DNA of 64,000 nucleotides from positions 3,737,501-3,801,500 of the forward strand of contig NC_062990.1 of the NCBI RefSeq assembly GCF_023078275.1, written 5' to 3'. The DNA comes from Leguminivora glycinivorella. Lineage: Eukaryota > Arthropoda > Insecta > Lepidoptera > Tortricidae. Both the position numbers and the translations under genes were made by a program. The notes beneath the pieces were generated by a model. That model was not told the DNA's origin. It ran no database searches and worked only from the letters and a program-made list of their open reading frames with translations. This document shows positions 39,434-49,832 of the stretch, piece after piece. How positions within the stretch are numbered: position 1 is the stretch's first letter; the number at the start of each line of letters is the position of its first letter.

Positions 39434-42086
39434 TCATATTTTGTTTTTAAATCTTATAAATTTGAGTGCATGGAGAGAACGTTTAAACTTATACATTTTC
39501 TTTGCATCATTGTTGATTCCTTGCGGCGACATATTATTATATATTTCTTCAACAAAATTTTGATGCAAAATTGTTGTCTTTATCTCTTTCTTTTTACCAG
39601 GACAAACAGTCGAAATAGACCCGCCGTACATTACCCGCTTCTTTCGGTTTCTTTTCTGTACATTTTTAACTTTTAATTTAATAGATTCCCTTTCTTCTGC
39701 ATCAGGGGTTTTCATTGCTTCTGCGTAAGTGCTTGATTTTTCAGAGACAATATTGGCCTCATGTCGTCGTGGTGATTTGTTATTTTCTTCCTGTCTCAAC
39801 ATTCTTGTCACACCAAGGTTTTCTACGATTGACGTTTCGTTAGCATCATAGAAGGTATCTGTCAGGTTACCATTTCCCTCCATCGAAACTTGACCAGTGT
39901 TAGTATCGTTTTCTGTTACAAATTCCAGTGGTATAGTATGATCTTCTTGCTCGCCGGAAAATGACGATTCATTGAAAAATACATCATGTGAGATGTGTAC
40001 CTTCTTCATAACAGGATCATAGAGACGGTAATTGGTAGAGTTGCCGTCATAACCAACAAAAACTAATTTTCTGCTCTTCGAGTAAAAAGGACTTCGCCTC
40101 AACATGTATGCGTCACAACCGAAAACTTTTGTATGATTTACATACGTTTTCTCTCCTGTCCACTCCTGATAAGGGGTTGAATTCGACGTTTGTTTGGAAG
40201 GGGTTCTGTTTAGAACATATATGGCACAATTGACAGCTTCTGCCCAAAGATGATTGGGACGCTTAGAGTTCTGGAGCATCGTTTTCGCTAATTCCATAAT
40301 AGTGCGTGTGTCGCAGGCGCCTGACGGCTTTTGGTCCTGTGATGTTTCCAAAGTTATACCAAAGTTACTTATAAAAGCTTTAAATTCATTATTGCAATAT
40401 TCTCCACTACAATCTGTATATAGTACTCTAAGAGGACGTCCAAATTTATATTGAATCAGTCGTAACAACTCTTTAAAGTTTTCAAAAACATCATTTTTGT
40501 GTTTTATGAAGAATGCGATTCGGTAATCGGTACATGCATCTTTAATTAAAATAAAATATTTATAACCAGATACCGAAGCTACGGATATTGGCCCGCACAC
40601 GTCTAAATACATGATTTCGCCAGGGAGGCAAACCTTCCTGTTTGTGTCTAGATTTCCGTGAAGTGAGGGTCGATGTTGCTTTCCATAGGTACATGATTCA
40701 CAAAATAAATCTTCTAAATTGTTTAATGATATTCCTTGTAAAAATCCATTGTTCATCAAAATTTCTAAATAGTCAGTTTCTATATGACATAGCCTGTCAT
40801 GCCAGAGTTTTAAATTACTGTCAGCTGTGACAACATTGACATCACCAGCCAGGGTTTCATGTAAAACAGTTTTAAACAGTAGGCGATACAGATTATTGGG
40901 TTGTTTTTGCCCATACGCTACCAACCTTTTTCTCGCATCCATTATATATACATGCCACTTTGCTTTATAAATGGTGTAGCCTTTTTCGGTTAAAACGCCT
41001 TCAGAGATTAAACTTTTCTTTAGTTGTGGTATATACAGTACGTCATTAATCTCAGAGTCATGCCATTGATTATTGAGCAACTTCTTGATGTAGACTGTTC
41101 CCGCCCCTTGTACATTTAATTCAGACTCGTCTCCAAGTCGCACTGTTCCTATTGGGAACTCGTAAAGTTTTTGAAAAAAATCCAATCTACTAGTCATATG
41201 AGCGGAAGCTCCGCTGTCTAAGTACCAGATGTCGTTATCTCCAGCTTGTAGATCTTCTACATATGTTTTCACCATAAATGCCGAGTGCGTCATATTTGCT
41301 CCAGTGTTCGATTTGTTTAGACTTCGTTTTCGCGAATAACAATCTTTAGCTATATGTCCTGGCTTTTGACAAAAATAACAAATAGGCAACCTTTCGAAAG
41401 ATCTCCTCTCAGGATAAGAGTTCTTTGTAACAGTGGCCAAGGCAATAGGATCGGAGATATTGTCATTGCTTATGTTCGCTTCTTCATCCAGGAGTCTAGC
41501 AGTTAAATTCGCTATTGTTTGTTTTGAAGCATCCATTGACAGCCATGCTTGTCTAACGTTTCCGAATTTCCGTGGAAGACTGCCAATAATTTTTGTCATA
41601 ATTGCCGTGTCGCTTAAAGTGTCTCCGGCCTCTTTTATTTGCTTCGCCAATGACTCAACTTTTGCAATATGTTCTGCAACACCATCGTTATCTTTCATTT
41701 TATATGCATAGAATCGTTCATGAAGAGACATTTTGTTAAATTCAGATTTTTGAGCATAAACAGTGTCCAATTTTTCAATCATCTGTCTGGCTGATGTGCA
41801 GTTTTCAATCATTACCATCTGTTCATATGTCAGAGACGATGTGATGATGAACATCGCGGCCGCGTCTTGCCGCTCTCGCAGGTCCGCGGTCGCGGAGGGC
41901 CCCGGTGCCGCCGCCGGTGCCGGGGCTCGCACTCGCACTGGTGCCAGCGGATGCACTTGATTCACTTTCTATATACTGGCCTAATCCTTTTGCTTTTAAA
42001 GCACACTTTAACTGAAACTTCCATTGAAGATAGTTTTCCGCACTAAATTTCTGTAGCATGCCAATGCCAATTAATTCCTTATCCAT
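39434..42086 (-). pseudogene. copia gag-pol polyprotein, frameshifted, RT deleted
   Basis: Starts ATG at 42086 (MDKELIGIGMLQKFSAENYL). The frame shifts in a GC-rich, Ala/Gly/Pro-coding stretch near 41880-41960 and continues as a long frame (41965-39434, 843 codons). Order, numbered on the long frame: gag; zinc knuckle CYFCQKPGHIAKDC (about 195-208); aspartic protease DSGASAHM (about 249); pre-integrase WHDRLCH...CESC (about 388-422); integrase core with D in YLDVCGP (about 453) and D in YTDCSGEY (about 516). Where the third catalytic Glu should be, the text is GACDTRTIMELAK, so the Glu is gone. After an acidic linker only two scraps of reverse transcriptase remain (LHQNFVEEIYNNM and KFKRSLHALK) before the stop. 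Both changes predict a non-functional copy. Confidence 0.9.
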
Positions 42087-42108
42087 CTTTAAGACTTAAG
42101 CCCATAAC

Positions 42109-42233
42109 CGTTGTAATAAAAACACGTAACTTCTTCTTTGTTGTATATTTATTTGTATAGTGACATATTTGTTTATTAGAATAACCACGGTAACTAACCA
42201 TAAAGCAAATTTGAATCCTACCTATTTCCAACA
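42109..42233 (-). repeat. copia 5' LTR (125 bp)
   Basis: Same as the 3' LTR apart from one terminal base (ends ...TTACAACG on the minus strand). Inside it the minus strand reads GTTATGGGCTTAAGTC (42093-42108), the place and wording of the primer-binding site used by copia with an initiator-tRNA half-molecule. Confidence 0.85.
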
Positions 42234-43693
42234 TGAGCTCACTCGAGTACTCATCAAGACAAGTCCGATGACGAAAACAGCGTTTGCCTGCGTTACACTA
42301 AACCCGAGTTCCCATAGGTGCAGCCAGGGTTCAGCATCAGCTGGACTTTGGGTACTGCTCACTCGAGTACTCATCAAGACAAGTCCGATGACGAAAACAG
42401 CGTTTGCCTGTGTTACACTAAACCCGAGTTCCCCTAGATGCAGCCAGGGTTCAGCATTAGCTGGACTTCGGGTACTGCTCACTCGAGTACTCATCAAGAC
42501 AAGTCCGATGACGAAAACAGCGTTTGCCTGTGTTACACTAAACCCGAGTTCCCCTAGATGCAGCCAGGGTTCAGCATCAGCTGGACTTCGGGTACTACTC
42601 ACTCGAGTACTCATCAAGACAAGTCCGATGACGAAAACAGCGTTTGCCTGTGTTTCACTAAACCCGAGTTCCCCTAGGTGCAGCCAAGGTTCAGCATCAG
42701 CTGGACTTCGGGTACTGCTCACTCGAGTACTCATCAAGACAAGTCCGATGACGAAAACAGCGTTTGCCTGTGTTACACTAAACCCGAGTTCCCATAGGTG
42801 CAGCCAGGGTTCAGCATCAGCTGGACTTTGGGTACTGCTCACTCGAGTACTCATCAAGACAAGTCCGATGACGAAAACAGCGTTTGCCTGTGTTACACTA
42901 AACCCGAGTTCCCCTAGATGCAGCCAGGGTTCAGCATCAGCTGGACTTCGGGTACTGCTCACTCGAGTACTCATCAAGACAAGTCCGATGACGAAAACAG
43001 CGTTTGCCTGTGTTACACTAAACCCGAGTTCCCCTAGATGCAACCAGGGTTCAGCATCAGCTGGACTTCGGGTACTGCTCACTCGAGTACTCATCAAGAC
43101 AAGTCCGATGACGAAAACAGCGTTTGCCTGTGTTTCACTAAACCCGAGTTCCCCTAGGTGCAGCCAAGGTTCAGCATCAGCTGGACTTCGGGTACTGCTC
43201 ACTCGAGTACTCATCAAGACAAGTCCGATGACGAAAACAGCGTTTGCCTGTGTTTCACTAAACCCGAGTTCCCCTAGGTGCAGCCAAGGTTCAGCATCAG
43301 CTGGACTTCGGGTACTGCTCACTCGAGTACTCATCAAGACAAGTCCGATGACGAAAACAGCGTTTGCCTGTGTTACACTAAACCCGAGTTCCCCTAGGTG
43401 CAGCCAGGGTTCAGCATCAGCTGGACTTCGGGTACTGCTCACTCGAGTACTCATCAAGACAAGTCCGATGTCGAAACCAGCGTTTGCCTGTGTTACACTA
43501 AACCCGAGTTCCCCTAGGTACAGCCAGGGTTCAGCATCAGCTGGACTTCGGGTACTGCTCACTCGAGTACTCATCAAGACAAGTCCGATGACGAAATCAG
43601 CGTTTGCCTGTATTACACTAAACCCGAGTTCCCCTAGGTGCAGCCAGGGTTCAGCATCAGCTAGACATCGGGTACTCATCAAGACAAGTCCGA
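42234..43693 (+). repeat. 120-bp satellite array of beta, right (about 12 units)
   Basis: Exact 120-bp period, inverted relative to the left array. Units begin CTCACTCGAGTACTCATCAA and include CGTTTGCCTGTGTTACACTA. Units 1-4 and 5-8 repeat as a 480-bp block (same CCCATAGGTG and GACTTTGGG variants). Units here are more alike than in the left array. Open frames of more than 500 codons on both strands are by-products of the period. Confidence 0.9.
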
Positions 43694-44237
43694 TAAAAAA
43701 AACCGGCCAAGAGCGTGTCGGGCCACGCTCAGTGTAGGGTTCCGAAGTTTTCCATATGTTTCTCAAAAACTACTGAACCTATCAAGTTCAAAACAATTTT
43801 CCTAGAAAGTCTTTACAAAGTTCTACTTTTGTGATTTTTTTCATATTTTTTAAACTTGTGGTTCAAAAGTTAGAGGGGGGGGGGACGCACTTTTTTTTCC
43901 TTTAGGAGCGATTATTTCCGAAAATATTAATATTATCAAAAAGCAATCTTAGTAAACCCTTTATTCATTCTTAAATACCTATCCAACAATATATCACACG
44001 TTGGGGTTGGAATGAAAAATATTATCAGCCCCCACTTTACATGTAGGGGGGTACCCAAATTTTTTTTTCCATTTTTTATTTTTGCACTCTGTTGGCGTGA
44101 TTGATATACATATTGGGACCAAATTTCAGCTTTCTAGTTCTAACGGTTACTGAGATTATCCGCGGACGGACGGACGGACGGACAGACAGACATGGCGAAA
44201 CTATAAGGGTTCCTAGTTGACTACGGAACCCTAAAAA
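43694..44237 (+). repeat. Repeat C, copy 2, inserted in the satellite
   Basis: Breaks a 120-bp unit between ACAAGTCCGAT and GCAGCGTTTGCCTGTG, with A-runs at both ends. So Repeat C arrived after the array formed. Internally very like copies 1 and 3. Confidence 0.9.
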
Positions 44238-44459
44238 GCAGCGTTTGCCTGTGTTACACCTGAGCAAAGAAGGAGCCTATCATAACTATAAGTATTTGGT
44301 ATTGAAAATTGAACCTTATTTTATCTACAGCCGTTTCCATCAAACAGAAACGCGCAAATATCACACACAGTGCCACCGTAGGTAACGATCGTATGTTATT
44401 TCGTTCGGAGTAATGTGTGCTTTATGAGCGAGGTACAGGATTTAAACTCGCACGATATG

Positions 44460-44683
44460 CTATAAGGGAAAGCAAATAAAACCCAGTATAAGGCTTACCC
44501 TTATGGCGTTAGGCTGAGCCGATGATAAGGGTTTTGAAAGGGTATTGGGCTATTTTAGGTAAGCGCTTTCGTTAGGGCTTTAAAAGCAAAATGAAAGGGT
44601 ATCGCGTCAAAAGGGTAGGGTAAGTTAAGCCTAACGAAATACCCATACAAAACCCCGTATAAGGGATAGCGGGCCGGTCCCTG
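44460..44683 (-). repeat. Right terminal and subterminal region of beta
   Basis: Contains AAGGCTTACCCTTATGGCG, GATAAGGGTTTTGAAAGGGT, GGTAAGCGCTTTCG and AAAGGGTA words and ends GGGCCGGTCCCTG. 44238-44459 before it holds a broken satellite unit and unique sequence. Confidence 0.65.
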
Positions 44684-45105
44684 GTTTTTATTCCAAAACT
44701 GATGGTTAAAAAGCAATGTCAAAAAATGTACACAAACAAATCAAATTTTAAAATATTAATAAACTTAAAAACTATCATAGACAAATAAAAAGTATGTACG
44801 TAAAAGAGGTATGTATCAAAACTATGTATAACATCCCACCCCCGCGCGAAAGCACACAAATTAGCCAGACTAGAAGGGAAGCCTAGCTTAGGCTTCTATT
44901 AGTCTGACCAATTTCTTTGAGGGCCGGCGGAGAATTCCCCCCTTTGTGGCTACGTCCACCACCCTGACCACTCCATCCACCACGTGGCCAAGTTCCCCTT
45001 GGTAGATTTTGGTCTACAATCACGACTATGTCGCCAATCGTTAGATCGCGTTCCCTATAATATTCTCCGCTATATCTGTCCTTAGCTATCGAAGTATTTT
45101 CTTTT
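44684..45105 (-). pseudogene. BEL/Pao pol C-terminus
   Basis: On the minus strand, from about 45105, the text reads RYSGEYYRERDLTIGDIVVI, then VDQNLPRGTWPRG. After a frame change it continues VVRVVDVATKGGILRRPSKK and LVRLIEA with a stop at 44888. The [ND]-x-P-R-x-x-W-P...G-x-V-R-V-V-D-V-x-T-x-x-G...R-P-x-x-K-L pattern is the integrase C-terminal tail of BEL/Pao LTR elements. Everything upstream is lost. 44684-44887 may hold remains of the LTR (GGGGTGGGATGTTATACATA on the minus strand) but no second LTR is present. Confidence 0.75.
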
Positions 45106-45178
45106 CGTTTCCATCATGTTTGAAAATAGAGAGTTTACAGTGTGAGAGTGACGATGTCTTATCTTTTTTTTTTTAATG

Positions 45179-45454
45179 GGCTTACTCTTGGCCACAGACT
45201 AGCCAAAGGCAAAGACGTGGCCTACGATGGAGCTCGCCCAGAAGATGCCTGTTCACTCTTGATTTGAAGGTTGCCGGGTTATATGAGCTCGGAAATATAG
45301 CCGCCGGCAAGGAATTCCACTCCCTGGCAGTGCGCATAAGAAAAGAAGAAGCAAAGCGCTTTGTGCGAATTCGCGGTATATCTACCAAGTAAGGATTGGA
45401 AGCAATATAGCCCTGCTGCTGAGAAACAAAAGCCAAATAGTCCTTAAAACTCAA
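45179..45454 (-). pseudogene. LINE ORF2 C-terminus (type 2), copy 1
   Basis: Frame 45454-45182 reads YLVDIPRIRTKRFASSFLMR, then TAREWNSLPAAIFPSSYNPA and FKSRVNRHLLGE. W-N-S-L-P...F-P...F-K-x-R-[VI]-N is the jockey/CR1-group C-terminal signature. A plus-strand relative is at 49480-49760. 3' of the stop is an A-rich run (AAAAAAAAAAG on the minus strand). Catalytic domains absent. Confidence 0.75.
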
Positions 45455-46009
45455 TAAAATACAAATAATTCACACCTATAAACTTATTACACCTTGTTAC
45501 GTTATTTTCGTTAGATCCTTATATTTTATAATAGAATAGTGTTCCAGAAAGGCAATTGACAACACAGTAGTCAGTGGCTGCCGTAACAATGTGAGTGTGA
45601 AACGTGGCTTTGATGTGTCCGCAGTGCAGGGACGGACTTGGACACTTACTTATTAATATTATTATTTTTCATCACACCCGCACTTTAAATGTGCTATTCC
45701 ACGCAGGCGGAGCGTGAGTTATAGAAAAATCGTTCTCCCAAGGGAATAATGAAATTTCTTGTACCGTACTTAACTTTTTTACATCTATTTACATATTTTT
45801 TACATTGCGAGTGTGATGAAAAACATTGTGTGTAACTCGGGGAGTATGAATATTAATAACTCGAGTCTTTAAATCGCTCCGGCAAGCCGTCGCGATTTAA
45901 TTTACTCTCGTTAGTAATATTCAACTTCCTCCCCTTGTTGCACAATGTACTATTATTTTATATCTCTCTGTTAATAAAAATACCCTCTCTGTTCCTCTAC
46001 ATTAGAGTG
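45455..46009. other. No gene recognised
   Basis: AT-rich; nothing seen. Confidence 0.4.
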
Positions 46010-46145
46010 ATGGCAGATGGAGGTTTTTTAAGATAAGACCGTGACGTCACTCCTCAGTATTTCATAGTAATTCCACATTAGCAAATCGTATGGACAGTTC
46101 TTAAAAAGAAGCTGAATTGACTAGTAGGAAACTAGCCTATTATAG
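46010..46145 (-). repeat. Repeat S fragment
   Basis: CCGTGACGTCACTCCTCAGT, ATTTCATAGTAATTCCACAT and AGTAGGAAACTAGCCTATTA match MITE S (56570-56830) in the opposite orientation. Confidence 0.75.
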
Positions 46146-46164
46146 TCATGGTGTTGGTTTTTTT

Positions 46165-46456
46165 TTATGGGATAGGAGGCAAACGAGCAGACAGGTCGCC
46201 TGATGGTAAGCGATCACCGCCGCCCAGAGACACCCGAAACACCAGAGGCGTTGGAGGTGCGTTGCCGGCCTTTAAGATGGGTGTACGCTCTTTTCTTGAA
46301 GATTTGAAGGTCGCATCGGTCCGGAAATACCGCAGGACAACAATTCCACAGTTTAGCTGTGCGGGGCAGGAAGTTTCTGGAGAAACCCACAGTTGAGGAC
46401 TGCCAGCCATCTAAATGATGACGATGGAAATGTTGTCGCGTAGGGTTACTTAACAT
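46165..46456 (-). pseudogene. LINE ORF2 C-terminus and 3' tail, copy 2
   Basis: Sister of 22088-22433. Minus-strand text RFSRNFLPRTAKLWN appears here as GFSRNFLPRTAKLWNCCPAV and continues DRCDLQIFKKRAYTHLKGRQ. Frame open over 80 codons, 5'-truncated at about 46450, A-run end near 46165. Confidence 0.7.
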
Positions 46457-47317
46457 AACTATAATTAGTTAAATTTTGGGTACATTTATCGTATTTCATT
46501 GACAATAATGCAGTACTCAGTGTTTATGGTGCTTGTACTATACACGATGTCCTAAGACTATGGCACAAGATGGGAAAGTATCTTAAAGTTGGAGTTGCTT
46601 TTTAGCTGTCACTAACCTGCGAATGGTCCTTAATCTCCATGTGTCGCCTCTTCTGCGATAAGGATATCGACGTTATTGTTACGAAATACTATATTTTTTT
46701 AACCTTAACCCTTAAAAACATGATTTTTCCCTTAACGAGAAATTAATATATGTGACAGACAATGGTTTTCTGACTCTAGGAAAAAAAAATTACATCGATT
46801 TTAATACTAAATCTGTATAGGCTAAATCTTATTTATTTAAATATATATAATATATTATTGGTGAAATTTATAAGAAAAGTTTTACTACTATTATAAAGGG
46901 TTACTGTTTGAAACACCGCTATGATAAAATGTTTAAATATAAAATAGTTACTAACTCTGAAAAAATCTGCCTAAATAATAATTATACTAAAAATCGCCAT
47001 CATGTAGTTTTTTCACACTTTTCCGCCATTTTATGTTTATCCTTAATTCGTAAATGCTTGTTTTTTTTTTTAAATGGAAATAATGTTTTTATTTAGTTAT
47101 TTAGATATAGGTTTTACGAAAAGTAAATAAAACTGTCCAGCTTATGTTTTGGCCAGTTTAATTAAAAATATGTGCAATGTAGCCAAATGGCAACAATTGT
47201 ACATAAGGGTTAAGTAGGTTTTGTGAAAATACTGTTTCTTATGTGTTGACTTAAAGTGATTTGTAATTTTAAAATTAATCGTGTAGAATTTAGGAGAAAA
47301 GTATAATAATACTAGAT
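46457..47317. other. No gene recognised
   Basis: Strongly AT-rich; a 62-codon frame at 46908 has no motif. Confidence 0.4.
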
Positions 47318-47515
47318 ATTGCTCGCGGCTTCGCTCGTGTTAAATTCGAAAATAGAGGAACGCTCCATACATACTTCCACCCCCCATTTTATTGAAGTTG
47401 GGGCAGGGAAATAAAGTAGCTGTCACTCTCCATCCCTTCAACTATCTCCACTTAATAAATCACCTCAATTCAAACAAATAAACAAACACACTTTTTATTT
47501 ATAATATGGATAATA
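47318..47515 (+). repeat. Repeat J copy
   Basis: TTGCTCGCGGCTTCGCTCGT, GAACGCTCCATACATACTTC, CACTCTCCATCCCTTCAACT, then an ACAAATAAACAAACACAC end. Confidence 0.65.
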
Positions 47516-47757
47516 GGTCTATTGTAAATGCAATAACAACTTATATGTATCTCATACTGTATGTTACCGTGTGTTTCTTTCTCAAAAAAAAAAAAGCTTC
47601 TTGCGATAAAGTCCGTCCCTGCCCAACAGGTAGGTACTCAGAGCGGGCAAACTCACGGCGCAACGAACCGGCGACGATATTATTTCGTTTGCGACGATGT
47701 TTGTTATCGTTACAAACACAAACACAGACTTTGTGTTGTTACTTTACTTCGAATGTA

Positions 47758-47799
47758 GGTACAGTCAACCAATTGTAACCTTTGGCCACTGTAGAACTA
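47758..47799. repeat. Terminal piece of MITE T
   Basis: TACAGTCAACCAATTGTAAC and GGCCACTGTAGAACTA match the right end of MITE T (57075-57132) inverted. It is cut off where MITE O begins. Confidence 0.65.
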
Positions 47800-48288
47800 T
47801 ATAAGGTCCTAATTTATTAGATGCAGATATTTTTACAGCTGATAGTACTCGGTCTCTGGAGTATATTAAACCGTGAAACATTATAGCTTTTACGATGTTT
47901 TTTTTGGAGAAAACGGAAAAACAAATTTGCTACGTAAAAACACCCTGTTTATGTGATTATTAAATGAAAACTCATTGAACAGATTCTAGTACCTCTTTTA
48001 CGTACCACTTAACTGTAACTGGCCACTTCAATGACATGTGCAGTTTTCCCGCCGAACCTTTACGACATTTACAACAAACAATTGTTGACATGACAGACAG
48101 TGTTATTGTGACATGTGATAATGCACATGATGACTTTTTTAGACGAAATTATAATTAATTTTTTTGTTAGGAAAATGAAATCAAAAAAGTTACATGAAAA
48201 GATTTCTTAATTTATATTTAAAGTTAATTATTTTAATGTAAAGTATCATGTGTTAAAATATCTGCAACTAATAAATTAGGACCTTATA
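47800..48288 (+). mobile_element. MITE O, copy 1 (489 bp)
   Basis: TIRs of about 34 bp: TATAAGGTCCTAATTTATTA with GATGCAGATATTT at the left, complement at 48255-48288. AT-rich interior without genes. Copy 2 starts at 63806 and runs off the window with the same sequence for nearly 195 bp. Confidence 0.9.
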
Positions 48289-48291
48289 TTA

Positions 48292-48670
48292 TCAACATCA
48301 TCATCATTGAACTTAACGTCTATTGCAGACGATTTATGGTGTAATATTCGAGGAGCACCTTTTCTAATGACCGATGCGAGACCGACATAGTCTACCGCAG
48401 GACTGACAAGAGAAGTTTGCGGAAATCGGCGCTGAAACACCTTGGCGTCACTTCTGTCTCTTATCAGCGAGTGCAGCAAACCATGACTCAAATTTTGCGA
48501 CCCTCCACAATGCATTTGCGCCACTCCGTTCGTTGTTCTGCAACCTTCTCCCAGAGTCGGTAGTCAATATGAAAGGCAATCATGTCCCTCTTTGCGCAGT
48601 CTTTAAAACGAAGCAACGGCCTTCCAACGCTAAGCTTTGCATTCGCAACAGCATCAAGAAGAACACACTA
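48292..48670 (-). pseudogene. Decayed RTE-type LINE C-terminus with zinc-finger tail
   Basis: On the minus strand GRPLLRFKDCAKRDMIAFHI, then EKVAEQRTEWRKCIVEG, ALADKRQK and, after stops and shifts, ANFSCQSCGRLCRSRIGH. The R-F-K-D...W-R-x-x-[IV]...F-x-C-x-x-C-G-R-x-C-x-S-R-I-G ending is the C-terminal zinc-binding tail of RTE/BovB-related insect LINEs. Several stops: an old copy. Confidence 0.65.
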
Positions 48671-49098
48671 TGTCATAGAAGAAAATATAAGAAGTGTTTT
48701 TGAGTACTCTTAATTTTCACTCCATAAATATTTTTTTTAATTTTCTCAGCGGCAATAGTTGCGGTGACTGTCAATGACAACTGTCATAATAAATAAATAA
48801 GCATACTTACCGTAATTTGGGATGAGTTTGGCTAAAACTGGCTTTCAAACCTCGATAACATTTCGTCGCCCAAATCTAATGTTTAATTTGTTTATTTTTT
48901 GTATGTCTTTTGTATTATTTTTTTTTGTAAGTCTTGTTTTTTATTTTTGTAGTTTCGCAGTGCCTTGGTGTAAACTGTAATGCTGTGTTACTTTTTGATT
49001 AAATAAATAAATAAATAAATTATGACATATATTATCCAAACTAAATGATAAGAGTTCCGGGCGTTTGTATTTTAATTTTATTTTAATTTTGCGTAGTT

Positions 49099-49142
49099 TT
49101 TAACCCCCGACGCAAAAACGACGGGGTGTTATAAGTTTGACG

Positions 49143-49177
<35 letters not shown>

Positions 49178-49337
49178 GTGTGTGTGTGTCTGTGGCATCG
49201 TAGCTACCGAACGGATGAACCGATTTAGATTTTTTTTTTTGTCTGAAAAATGAGTTAGTCGGGAGTGTTCTTGGCCATGTTTCATGAAAATCGGTCACGG
49301 TCGGGGTTTTTTACAAAATTTCAATTTTGTGGTTAGG
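49099..49337 (+). repeat. Repeat D, copy d
   Basis: From TAACCCCCGACGCAAAAACG to TTTCAATTTTGTGGTTAGG, with internal microsatellite. Confidence 0.9.
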
Positions 49338-49479
49338 CCAGTTGATGATAAACAGGGTAACCCACGTCACCCCGTAGTCCCTCGTCATTGGGGTGAGATG
49401 GTATTTCGTGCAAAGGCGATTTTGGAAGGTTGTTCGATCGAATTTTTTTTATTATTAAGATGTTTGCCTGCACTTTAAA

Positions 49480-49760
49480 TTCAAATACATTAATACATTT
49501 AGTATCTCTGCAGCAGCAGTAAAATCCCATCTCACACCCCATTCGAAGAATTCGCACGAAGCGCTTTGCTTCTTCTTTTCTTATGCGCACTGCCAAGGAG
49601 TGGAATTCCTTGCTGGCAGCTATATTTCCGAGCTCTTATAACCCGGAAACCTTCAAATCAAGAGTGAACAGGCCTCTTCTGGGCGAGCTCACTCCATCGT
49701 AGGCCACGTCTTTGCCTTTGTCCAGTCTGTGGCCAAGAGTCGGCCCATCTTATAATTTAA
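49480..49760 (+). pseudogene. LINE ORF2 C-terminus (type 2), copy 2
   Basis: Plus-strand text HPIRRIRTKRFASSFLMRTA, then KEWNSLLAAIFPSSYNPETF and KSRVNRPLLGELTPS before a stop at about 49702. Close relative of 45179-45454 in the opposite orientation. 3' tail with CTTATAATTTAAAAG, then a short (CCTAA)n run at 49784-49799. Confidence 0.7.
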
Positions 49761-49832
49761 AAGAAAAACCGTAACATAACCTAACCTAACCTAACACACC
49801 CCGCGAACTCTTGCTCATCCCAAATTACGGTA

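Larger units (their letters stand above)
39167..42233 (-). mobile_element. Ty1/copia retrotransposon, internally deleted
   Basis: Two 125-bp LTRs differ only at the first plus-strand base (39167 T, 42109 C). The internal region codes gag, protease and integrase on the minus strand, but most reverse transcriptase and all RNase H are missing, so total length is only 3067 bp. A primer-binding site like that of fly copia follows the 5' LTR. Near-identical LTRs mean recent insertion or gene conversion. The outer flanks (ATTAC left, TGAGC right) do not match, so no 5-bp target duplication is visible. Confidence 0.9.
36120..44683. mobile_element. Large hAT-like element 'beta' with inverted satellite arrays (8.56 kb)
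   Basis: Termini CAGGGACCGG at 36120-36129 and CCGGTCCCTG at 44674-44683 are perfect inverted repeats. A perfect 8-bp direct repeat GTTTTTAT flanks them (36112-36119; 44684-44691). 8-bp duplications and CAG-ended TIRs are hallmarks of hAT elements. Inside are subterminal regions rich in AAGGGT/ACCCTT words, a minus-oriented 120-bp array (36780-38727), a copia element, a plus-oriented array of the same 120-bp repeat (42234-43693) and an inserted Repeat C. No hAT transposase is present, so it is non-autonomous. P elements also make 8-bp duplications and remain an alternative. Confidence 0.8.
48808..49832. mobile_element. Candidate TIR element (1.03 kb) with a 19-bp perfect inverted repeat
   Basis: TACCGTAATTTGGGATGAG at 48808-48826 and its exact complement at 49814-49832. 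Between them lie a LINE/SINE tail (to about 49020), Repeat D copy d and a LINE C-terminal fragment. No target duplication is obvious and no second copy is in the window, so the unit is tentative. Confidence 0.45.

Noticed and set aside
36780..43693. CRISPR-like array
   Set aside because: Units are homogeneous 120-bp tandem repeats without unique spacers, in a eukaryotic transposon-rich setting.
42160..43766. Overlapping 525- and 514-codon genes on opposite strands
   Set aside because: Same reason: a repeat artefact, no known domain, no promoter or splice evidence.
49784..49799. Telomeric (CCTAA)n array
   Set aside because: Only about three units; too short to mean an interstitial telomere.
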